NCBI GenBank assembly: GCA_029964075.1
Contig: CM057145.1
Location: 2,728,001-2,792,000 of the forward strand
From: Patiria pectinifera
Lineage: Eukaryota; Echinodermata; Asteroidea; Valvatida; Asterinidae
Direction: 5' to 3'
DNA length: 64,000 nucleotides
Part shown: positions 22,501 to 34,500 of the stretch, one piece after another
Numbering within the stretch: the first letter of the stretch is position 1
Layout of the letters: the number at the start of each line of letters is the position of its first letter
Program-made: the position numbers and the translations under genes
The notes under the pieces: generated by a model
The model's database searches: none
What the model saw: the letters and a program-made list of their open reading frames with translations, nothing else
What the model was told of the DNA's origin: nothing

Positions 22501-25500
22501 GTGTTTTTTCTTAATGTTACCAGAACAAAGATGGGAGGACCCAGCTAATGTTGCAGACGGGGAACCGGTGGCAGAGGACGACCAGTCAGAAGCCAGCGTA
22601 CACAGCATGGCCGCCAAATTCCACTTTGTGGATCTGGCGGGCTCTGAGCGTGCTCACAAAACTGGAAACGCTGGCGAAAGATTCAAAGGTAATGCACACA
22701 TGGGCGTCGCGAGGGGCAGGTGCTTGCCCGGAAAAGCAACAAAAAAAACAAAAACAAAAAAAGAGGAAGAAAAAAAAGAGAAAAAAAAGAAAGAAAAAGA
22801 GGCGCGAAGTCATAGTGGTGTAAATTTAATGAGTTGGGGGGGGGGGGCAAAATGTCCCTGCCCCTGTCTAAAACTGAGAAATTGAGAATTTGTTCAGAAA
22901 TACAAGAATTTTTGGGGAAAAATATGTTTTGCCCCCCTCTAGAAAAAATCCTGGCGACGCCCATGAATGCACATAACAGAATAACTTTCCGCTTCATTTT
23001 TGCTGTCATTTGTGGTGGTCTACCTCACTGCATATGAATTTTTACTTTTCCGTCACCGACTATAAAACGGTTAAACTTTTTGGAAATTGATTTCCATCTA
23101 CATTTTGTGTTTTTGTTTACTACAGAATCTGTCCATATTAACAGTGGTCTCCTATCCCTGGGTAACGTGATCAGTGCGCTGAGCGATCCCAAGCGACGAG
23201 GCGCTCACATCCCGTACCGCGACTCCAAGATAACGAGAATCTTGAAGGATTCGCTTGGAGGCAATGCTAAGACGTGTATGATCACGTGCATCAGTCCGTC
23301 CGCGGTCAGTTTTGACGAGACCCTGAACGCCCTCAAGTACGCCAATAGGGTAAGATATAGTCTTCTTGTAAGACTGAAGTTAAATTTTGGTGTCTTATTC
23401 AACTTGTCTTTAACCTTAACTTAAGATTTGAATTTTGGGGTTGGGTTTCTTTAACGAAAACCCTTTTTGTTTTTAAATCGGGTACCTGGTTCCTGACTAC
23501 CCGTAAATGCACACCCCTAGCATAGGCCACTAGTAAAAGTGAGATTGTTAAACTATTGACTGTACAAAAGATTGATTGCATTAGGGTGCCATCTTGGAGG
23601 TTATTTTGTGTTATGTTAATTCATTAACAATGAAAACAGGTGTACACATACATACCCCTGCTGAACAAAAGCACGCACCTCAAACATGGCCGCAGTGCAA
23701 ACAGTCTATACAGGTGAAAATATTTTAAATAATAGGAATATTATTTGCTATTTTTTAATCTTTTCTTGTAGGCACGTAACATCAAGAATAAGCCGATTAT
23801 CAATTGCGATGTGAATTCGTGTCGTATCGCGGCCATGCAGACCGAAATAGAGGCGTTGCGTGAGGAGTTACAGCGCCACCAATCTGCGAAGTCAGACCGC
23901 AACTATGTAAGGGCAGTAATCATGTTTGTAAATATCTCTGGAGAATTTTGATGGATGTTGGAGTTGGCCGTTATCCAGCAACTCTTTCTGGTTTTTTTTT
24001 TTTCAACAGGACGGAGTGGATTCACAGAGAGTCAAGGATCTAGAAGGTAGCATTATCAGGTAATGCTCATCCCCCCCCCTTGTGATTGTTATTTGCAAGC
24101 TATTGTTACTATTATTGCTTGTGTTATTTTCCTGTTTATCTTAGTTTCTTTGCCAGCTTAATTGTTTCTTTGTTTGTCGTTTTACTTGATTTGTATTAAC
24201 TTTATTAGTTTGTGTGTAGTTACATGTTCCCTGTAAAATAATAAATTAAACGAAATTACATCAAACATCATAATTTCAACGGCCAGAAAAGGAGAGTTGG
24301 GGGAGACCTAGACTGGTTCCCGGTCCATCAACTGCGTAATTCGAATGATCCAAAGTTATTGGGGGCGGGGATTGGTCTCGGAGAACATCGCAAGTTTGAT
24401 TTGAATGCATTCGCCCGCTCACGCGAAGATGCTGTGGCTGAGTCGTGAGTACTTGACGTGCAAACCAGGGCCAAGTTTGGGCAAGGACCATTAGTCGAAT
24501 GCGTGCGTACTTGGCGCGCAAACCAGTATGCACTTGCTTGGTGTCCCGTCCAAAGAGCTCTCAAAACTGGCAAAAAGGCGCCCTCTTTTGTTGGCGGACA
24601 GAGCCGATAAAAAGAGCAAAACGAAAAGAGTGCTCCAACATCAAATGAGCTCCAGCTCCCCCCCCCCCACAAAAAAATAGTTCAACTCAAAGTCTTACTG
24701 CCTCCTTTACCATGTTTTGTTTGCAATTTTGTTTTGAATTGAAGGATACAAACCCAGTCTGCTCACTACCAAGTCTGCACGGAGGAAGCCGTGAAATTAC
24801 TGAACGTTCTTCAGGATAACGAGGGATTGACGGACGATGAAGTTACGGCCATCAGGAATTGGTTGGATTTAGCCCAGGAGGCACAGGATGCTAATAGCGA
24901 CGACGCGAAAACCGCGATGCTCGGCGATCAACAGGCGACTATTGAAGACTTGCAACAGAAACTAAAAAAGGTATAGAAAAAGAAAAAAAAAATTACAGTT
25001 TTTTTGAAATATTGGTATTATATATTCATTTTTAGTTGTAATCGTATTTTTAAAAGACTATTAAAAACCTTTTTTATGAAGTCATGTCAACATATTGCAC
25101 ATTTTGAAAAAAAAATGATGTTTTCTTGTAATTTTGTAGTTTTCACTGAAATTAACTTGTTTTCCTGAAATTTATCACTTTTTTTTTACTCAAGAAAAAA
25201 TTCAAGATCGTTCAATCCTCCTTTCAAAACATGCATTCTGAGCCATGCTATTACTTGGGTCAATATTGGTCAAGACCCCCATTAAAAAAACAACCAACAG
25301 CATATTTCTATTTCTGTGTGTATTTGTCATTTGCGTCTTATTAGGCACTTGATGATCTGGCCAGTGATGAAGAAATTTTCAGTGCGAAGACGAAAGAGAA
25401 CAACGAACTGCTGGCACGAATCAAGCAACTGGTAAGTCTTCATACACCTTAAACCTTACAAATCCTTCAAAATCAGACAGAGATTTTTTTGACGATATTA

Positions 25501-28500
25501 CAGGTTTGAGGAAGGTAAAAGCCAGTTAGAAAAGCTTGCTTTACTCCAAAGTTTCAAAGCGTTTTGCAAGTATTACCCCTGTTTATCAAGCCATGAAACC
25601 AGTTTTCTGCAGCAGCTCAAGATCAGCGCAATTTGGTCTTAACCCTCACAGGTCCCCATTTATACTCCTGGGTGGAGAGGGGCCATTGTAGTAAAGTGTC
25701 TTGCCCAAGAACACAAGCACATGCTCCCCATAAGGAATCGAACCCAAGTATCATTGCACATGAAACTATTTTCTGTAGGAGTTCAAGATAAGCGCAATCA
25801 TATCCCTGGGTAGAGAGAGGCAATTGTGGTACAGTAGCTTGCCCAAGAACACAAGCACCATGTTTCCCATCAGAATTGGAACTGGCACACCATTGCACAT
25901 GTTAGACACAACCGCTGAACCAAATCGTCCACACATATATGATTTGCTTTTGTTAGATGTTTCTGGAGTCACAATTGTATTTTTTCCATACTACGGGAAG
26001 AAAGTTTCAAAGATCAAAAGACATATTTTATTGATGATTTCAATCTTTGATTGTAATTGTAACGTTCCAGGAAAAATCAAATGAAGAAACAGCAAATGGA
26101 CTGGAGACTGCTATGGCAAGACTCCATCAACAAGAAGAAGAACTGATAGAACAACAGACTATCATACAGGACCTACAGGCGCACCAAAAGGTACACATTG
26201 TAGTATAGCCGACACCTTTATAGGTGCACAAAATATGTACTGTGGTTTAGACTGTACTATACAAACACCTTAATAGAAACTACAGGCGCACTGAAAGGTA
26301 TACATTGTAGTATAGCTGACACCTTTATAGGTGCACAAAATATGTACTGTGGTATACACTGTACTATTCAAACACCTTAACCCTTTCATTGTACCATAGC
26401 TGACACCTTTATAGGTGCACAAAATATGTACTGTGGTATACACAGTACTATACAAACACCTTAATAGAAACTACAGGCGCACCAAAATGTATTCATTGCA
26501 GAACACCTTTATAAGTGCACCAAAAATATGTATACTGTAATATAGCAGACACCTTAATAAGAAATACAGGTGCATGCACAGATCGGTATACACTCGTATG
26601 CATGAAGCGTCACCTTTATAGGACATATGTGCATAGAAAGGTAAACACTGTATAAGATCACCTTTATAAGTGCACACAAGAGATTTATACTATAGTTAAA
26701 GGGAAAATACAACATTTGCAAACATCAAAAAATAAAACTCAGTGTAAAGCATCCTGTAAAATCATGGCAGGTATGGACTGCCATTTGGTCATGTGGTGAA
26801 ATGGCTTGCAGTTTGATAATCAACGCTGGGACCAGATGAACAAACAGGCATCTTTTTCAAATATTTGCACATATGGACTTCATTTTTACATCACCTATGA
26901 GCAAGGTACAAGGAGCTAAACTGGTTCCCTGACCTTACAATTCACCTATGATTTTAATCACTCCTTAAATGGCAGTGAAAGACTACAGGAAAGTGAGTTT
27001 TGGACTTGTGGTCATTTTGTTCACGATCTAGTGATTTCCGCATGACTGAGCAAACAATTTGGTCCTGGGGAGTTCACAAACTTCACTCTTATTCTGTAGG
27101 TGATAGACTCTGCCCCAGCAGGTGACAACTTTGAAGCGCCCCTGACAGGCCGTAGGAGACCCATGTCAGTACCAGCCCATCTGACTGGATTGATGAGAGC
27201 CAAATCAGCGGCTGGAGGAGAGACTATCCATGGAGAGAGGCCGCAGTCTAGGAAGTTGCATACCAGTCCGCCATTGGTAAGAAATGGAATATTTTTCTTC
27301 ATCATTTGTCTTGAAAAAAGTAAAAGTAGCCCTTAAAAAAAAACATATATAAATAAATAAATAAAACCCTCAAGGGTCATATTTTGTTAAAGGGAATGCA
27401 CAACATTTGCTTTTGCTGCAATTTACAGAAATAAATAGATTTGGAGATAAGTATGATTTAGCAAATATTGTTAAAATGACATGTTTCATGTTTTGGGCTT
27501 GTAGATCTATGCTGAAGCAATGTATAGACTTTGGGGAATTGTAAGGTCAGAGAATCAGTCTGGCAGGCTTGTACCCCTTCACAGGTGTGTAATCAATTGC
27601 AAAGAAAATGCAGAATAACTAAATGAGAAAAATTAGGAGCAGTTTTTGAAAAATAGCCAGTTTTCTCCAACGCTGGTCGGCCGACCAGTGTTGAAAAAAT
27701 ACAGTTTTTCTTGAAAATGTCAGCACACCAGGAGCCACGATTTTACAGGATGCTTTAAACAGTCATTTTTAACAGTATTTCGTGAAAATTCAATCATTTC
27801 GTTTTTTGATGTTGTATCTTCCCTTTAAGTGTTAAGAGAAAAACGAATGTTTTGGAAAGCATCTTTTACTTGTTAGGCTTCTTTCTGCACACTTCTAGTT
27901 TCTTTTCTAGTGTTTGGTATGTTACATTTTACAGGTTTGTTCCTAGTTTTAACGTTACTTTTCTTTTTATTCTCTATCTTAATGCAAGCTAGTAGACACC
28001 CTTTGCAAACATTCAAACTTCAAACTGTCAAAATAGCAATAGCACAATCAAAAATAATCCTTTCCAACGATTGGTGGGCCGACCATCGTTGGAAATTGAT
28101 GCATAAATTCCACTTTTCTTGAAAATGACAGCAGACCTTGTGCCATGATTTCACAGGATGCTTGAGACTATTATTCACGTACAGTCTAGTGAAGTATTTC
28201 ATAACAATTTGGCAGTTTTGTTGTTAAATGTTTCCAAATATTGTATAATACTTTTAAAGGTACGGTCCATCATTTGTAATTTATGCATTTTGTTTGTTTG
28301 AAACAACAAAAGTGCTCAAAATGTAAAGAAGGGTGCTGAACAACTAACCTGATGAAGTTTCAGCTCAGCTTCAGCTGTATTTTTCAAGAAAACAACATTC
28401 TAAGATCTCGATTTCAAATCAAAAGTTGCTTAATTATGTTTTGAATTGGGCCTGAATTCAGCGTCCGAGACACGCTCTCACTGAGCTGATTGCAGCTACG

Positions 28501-31500
28501 CGATGTCGCGCACTGATCCAACAAATTATAACAACGGCGTGTGTGCATCGTGTCAACGCTTGCGCGTGCTTCGCCGAATAAAAAAACGAACTACTAACAG
28601 AAATTTTCTACGATGGGTCTTTAGACGCATCATTGGAAAGGCTTTCTTTCGTTGATTTCTTCAAAATGACAGCTTGCCAGAAAGAAAAATTTCACAGGGA
28701 GTTTAGTTCCCTTACTAACTATCAATCAAGTATGTTTTTCAACAATTATTTACATCAGTTACTTTTTGGATAGCTGCAAATGATGGACCGTGGCCTTAAT
28801 CAAATTTTGTCCTAGTCCAATGTCCATGTCCATGTATGTCCCTTTAACTTTACCTGTAATTTCTCCTCTATTTCGTTAGTCTTCTAGTCAACAGACTTCA
28901 GTCTTTTCATCCGGTCCTTCTATCACGAGCCGTGTCTCCGTTTCAACCGCTCACGTCTACAATCAATTTCTGAACACTTTGGTATGTTCGTGCCTGCTAA
29001 CGAACCTCTGCATGGCATGAAAAATTGAGCTTCATCATCATGGCAAATTGCATGGACATCATCTGTTTAAACAGTGTGCTAATTTTTATCATTCCAAATT
29101 TAGAAAACCTTTTCTCCATTATCAGAGTCTGCTACACAAGTTTAATTCATCGTGTGCGGCAAGGTGGAGTGGAAAAGACTTTTTTAGATAAAAAAGCTTG
29201 TTGGCATATTTGCTTATTTGTTTTTACATTTATTTGTTCTTCATTCCCATATTTACTATCCTATATTTGAAGACAATGGAATGTTAATGATAATTCGCAT
29301 GTAAAACCATACAAGCTCTCTATGAGAGGCCTTGCGGAAACCGTCCTGCTAAAATTCGTTGTCACCCCGCTGGAGTTTTGCCATCCTCTTAAACCCAGTC
29401 CCCCACCGCATTCTCCCCCCTCCCCCAACCCAACCCCATCCCAACGCCACCCCATCCCAACACCACCCCAACCCAACCCCATCCCAGCCCATCCCATCCC
29501 AACCCAACCCCATCCCAACACCACCCCAACCCAACCCATCCCATCCCATCCCATCCCATCCCATCCCATCCCATCCCATCCCATCCCATCCCATCCCATC
29601 CCATCCCATCCCATCCCATCCCATCCCATCCCATCCCATCCCATCCCATCCCATCCCATCCCATCCCATCCCATCCCATCCCAACCCCACCCCAACACCA
29701 CCCCTGCCCAACCCCATCCCATCCCATCCCATCCCAACCCCCCCCCATCCCAACCCCCTCCCAACACCACCCCAACCCAACCCCATCCCAGCCCATCCCA
29801 TCCCATCCCATCCCATCCCAACCCCATCCGAACACCACCCCAACCCAACCCCATCCCATCCCATCCCATCCCAACCCCATCCCACCCCATCCCAACCCCA
29901 TCCCAACCCCATCCCAACCCCAGCCCAACCCCACCCCAACCCAACCCCATCCCAGCCCATCCCATCCCAACCCCATCCGAACACACCCCAACCCAACCCC
30001 ATCCCATCCCATCCCATCCCAACCCCATCCGAACACCACCCCAACCCAACCCCATCCCATCCCATCCCAACCCGACCCCACCCCATCCCCACCCCCTCCC
30101 ACCCCCATCCCATCCCCATCCCATCCCATCCCCTCCCAACCCCAGCCCTCCCATCCCATCCCATCCCAACCCCATACGAACACCACCCCAACCCAACCTC
30201 AACCCAACCCAACCCCATCCCATCCCATCCCATCCCAACCCCATCCCTCCCATCCCATCCCATCCCAACCCCATCTGAACACCACCTCAACCCAACCCCA
30301 TCCCAGCCCATCCCATCCCACCCCCATCCCACACCACCCCAACCCAACCCCATCCCAACCCAATCTCATCCCAACCCCATCCCAACCCAATCTCATCCCA
30401 ACCCCATCCCAACCCATGCAATTTGCCTGCAATCCATTACCCCTTTAGGAAGACCTCCCATATGTTTTGTACACGAATCCAAATTGGGGACCCTATTGTC
30501 CTCTGTTGTTCAACGGCCCCTACTGAATGCAGAAACAAACTCATCCGTACCCCAACCCCACTCCTACCCCACCCCAACCCCATGCACCCCAACCCCTACC
30601 CCACCCCCATCTTAAACCTCAACCATATTACCCAACCCTTCTTTATCCCCACCCACATCCCCTACATGTATCTCTCATCTCCCACCCCAACCCCCACCCC
30701 CACTCCAACCCCACCCCCAACCCCTCACGTCCCATGTCCACCCCCCCCCTCCCCCACCCCTACTCGGAAATGGCAAACAGGCTTCACTCAGAGAGGATCC
30801 AGCTTTTTCAATTTTTAGTTCAATTGATAAAAAATGTTATTGTCGTCTTCATCCACATTGGTGTGTGTGTGTTTGTAATGCCATCATTTTATGCTATCTT
30901 CTCCAGGCTTCTTTGCAACTTATTCTGAAAAGACACAAGGTTATTGCCTTAATGGTTTGTGTGCAAAATGACCCCAAGCAAGGCTATAAAGCACTCCTGG
31001 CAAAGGGCTAGAAAGAGAAAATATAAGACGGAAAAAATCAGGAAAGCTGGTGGTAGGAATTGATATTCCTCTTTAGGCTAGATCATAGAATACAGGGAAA
31101 CACTCACTAGGCAAGGAGTTTCAAAGAGATACAGAACGTGGGAAACAAAGCTATTGAGTAGCTCTTTGATCTACATCTCGGCACAGCTAGAGTGTATGGG
31201 TGAGAGGAAGCAGAGAGCCTGGTTGTCACTCTAACACCCTGACAGGAGGAACCAAGTCAAACTAACTGGCGGAACAATGTCCATGGAAATATCTGTAGAA
31301 CAGACTGAGGGTACCAACAGTGGGACAGGGTTGTCATGATGAACCATGCTCCTAACCAACCAAATGAACAATTCGCTTCTGCACCCGATCTAACGTCAAT
31401 ATGTCTTATTTCCTTTATGGCAAAGTCATTCAAACTGAGGAACAACACGTGTACTTTGCATTCAACTAAACTGTTAAAACTACTTACCGGTCTCCGACTC

Positions 31501-34500
31501 TTTCTGGAAGCTTTTTGTGCTAAAATGTTTAGACAAAGCTTTGCGTGTGTGTTGCTGCCCTAACCACTTCACTTCGGGTTTATTTTTGTTGAAAATTTCG
31601 AAGGCAAAATTTCCCCGCCAACTGCTGATATACAGCCAAATGCCAAAAATACTGATTCGCAAGAGTGATCTCAACAGTATTTGTACAATATTTCTTGCCG
31701 AAACCTCATATGATTCAATACTCCGGGATGTGCACTGGAGCGTAATTGTGCAAAAGTAGGCCATGCACAACGGCCCACACAATGGTCAACACACGGTCCA
31801 TCTCCACAGACTGCACAGACAAGTTTTGTGTGTGTGTACAAAAGGCACGAGGGATTAGCGTGTTTAGACGTCACCCAGAGGCAGGTCAAGGCAATCTTGA
31901 CGTCTTAACTCGTCAGCCTGGCAGGACCTATAATTGAAAGAAGTTTTGCCTGTAACACTTTCAAAATCTAGGACATGAAAGCCCAGTCACTATGCTTTCT
32001 TTTAGTACAAGAATCATTCAAATCACTCATGTAATTTTCTAGTTACAGCATATTGAACACAGACACCATTTTAAAGTTCATTCCATGAATCACAAAAAAA
32101 GTAAAGTGTTCTCTGAAGAAAACGAAAACAACTCTTATAGGGATGTGTGTGAATTTTTTTCGTTTTGCTGAAAGAACGTGTGATCCGAGGAATGAACTTT
32201 AAAACGGTGTTGTGTTCAAAATGCTGTAACTTAAAATGTACATGAGTGATTTGAATGATTCTTGTACTAAAAGAAAGCTTATGAAATGGGCTTTCTTGTC
32301 CTAGATTTTGAAAGTGCTACAGGCAAAACTTCATTCAAAAAGTGGTCCTGCATTTTCTTTTTACTCACCCTGTAGCATGCAGAAGCATGAATGTCCCCTT
32401 ACATAACATTACCAGCGTGATCAGTGCATGCCATTTCCATTAATAATAATAATAATATCAATCACAAAAATCTCAAAAATCTGGGCTGTGATTTGTAGAT
32501 TCCTGTCAAAATACATTCTACTTTGATCTATGACTCCTCAAAAGGACAGCAGTTGTTAAAAAATTGATGGATGGCACACAGGAAAGGTGATAAAATTGGA
32601 TTAAAAACTCAAGTAACACAGGGAAAATGAGAGCAATCTTCCATCTTGAACAGCGCCCTCTATTTCTTGAATTTTCATTGAAGGGATTCCATTGTACGAA
32701 ACTTGCAAGCAACGATATCACTTCCCCAACCCAGCTTTTAAATTCTTATTGTCCGTTGTCTTCTCTGTAGTTCTCCTTGGAGCGAATCGTCCAAGGCTTC
32801 CGAGCAAGAAGCCATCTCATCCTCAAACGTCTTGAAGAGCAAGATGAGGTGATGTTGTGGGAGATGAGTGACAGTAGCAATGATGAAAACGACGACAAGT
32901 CGGGGTACAATTTAGTTCATTTCTTGTAGCATGCGCAAACAATAGAGGGTGCTCTTTGACGACTTTCTAGCAGTGTTGTAGTCGAGTACTTTTTTCCACG
33001 TACCGAGTACTGCCGAGTACTTAGGTTATCGAGTACGAGTTTTGAGTACGAGTACAGGTCTCCGAGTACGAGTACTTGTACTTCCGAGTACGAGTACGAG
33101 TACTTGTATTTTGAGTACGAGTACTTCTTTTTCCGAATACGGCCATACGGCAACTAGTTCATTGTGCGTAATTGGCCCAGGCCCAGTCAGACCGATATAC
33201 AGACCCACTCACGGCTAGCTGTTAAATGTGTTTGTCCGGACGTGCACAGAGGAATATCAGGAAACTTTGATTTCTCCACAAGCCAATCAACCATTTCAAG
33301 CATAAAGTATCAATAAAATAAGGCCGTAGTATGTCAAGCTATACCATTTTTTTTTTGAGTACTGCTTTTCGAGTACGAGTACTTTGATGATCGAGTACAA
33401 TTTTGACATGTCGAGTACGATTACTTTGCTGCCCGAGTACGAGTACCGTCATTTTCGAGTACGCTTACTCTACAAAAAGTACGAGAGTATACAGAGCCCA
33501 TACATTCTACGTATTTGTGTTATGAACACCGCCCAAAGCATCAAATGATGCGTGTCTTTTGTCGTCTTCTTTGCAGTGTTTTGGGCCATACTTGGAGTAA
33601 ATCTCGCCTTTCCAGGAAGAAGTCGGATTCTAAAAAGAGCGAATCGGCGAGTCGGTTGTCCAATAATGACGGCAACAATAGTAAGTCATGAACTCAATGA
33701 AGCGGCCAAAGAAACAATAATCTTTTAAGACAGTCATTGCAAAAGCACATTGTGTTCCATTCAACTTTATAATTCAATTTTCACATTGCCATTCCGAGGG
33801 TGTTTTGATGACTTTTAGGTTTTTATGCTAATGCAAATTTCCATATTCATGAGCAAAACTGGGACATCGATTAAGGTAGAACTTCAATATTACAGGAACC
33901 GCGGTACTAAAAGTTGCCTAATTCTACAATTTTTTTGGCAGTGACAAGTTTTATGCTTTTAAAATTTGTTGTTGTTTCAGTACATGTACATATCATTTAG
34001 TCAAACTTAGAGCAAATACTTCTAGGTTTACAATTTCAACAAAACACTCCTATTAGTGAAGTGTGTGTGCCTTACAATGACATCACAGCAACAGCGCCCT
34101 CAGTTGTCAGGGGAAAAAAATGGAACATTTTGAATGTGTACAAACTTGTAACCAAAAGGGACGTCTCAAAGTTTTCATACATTTCAGCTGAATGGAAATT
34201 TGCACAAAAATATTTCCAGTGTGAAATTCACGGTCCCTTTTTACACAGAGATAGTTCAAATTATACTAAATTTTAAGTTGTGAAATCAAATTTTGGAATT
34301 GCCAATGTTCAATGCTGCCATTGTTTTGTGCTGGTCCCAGAGGGCTAGCCTATTGTCCTCTTTGTACCTACCTGACTGACTGACTGACTGACTGATCGTC
34401 ACTCGTGAGCTGGGCAGTGCTATTGTATAGGATCACCGTAACGCTAATGAATGGGCGCAATCTGGCCCATTGTGCAGACCAGATGCATGAACAGACTTCC

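Noticed and set aside
29261-30615. Several overlapping ORFs of 265-418 codons on both strands (Pro/His/Ser or Gly/Met/Trp repeats)
   Set aside because: They arise because the 5-base CCCAT repeat lacks stops in all frames. No start context, no non-repeat domain, and the tract lies in a KIF27 intron.
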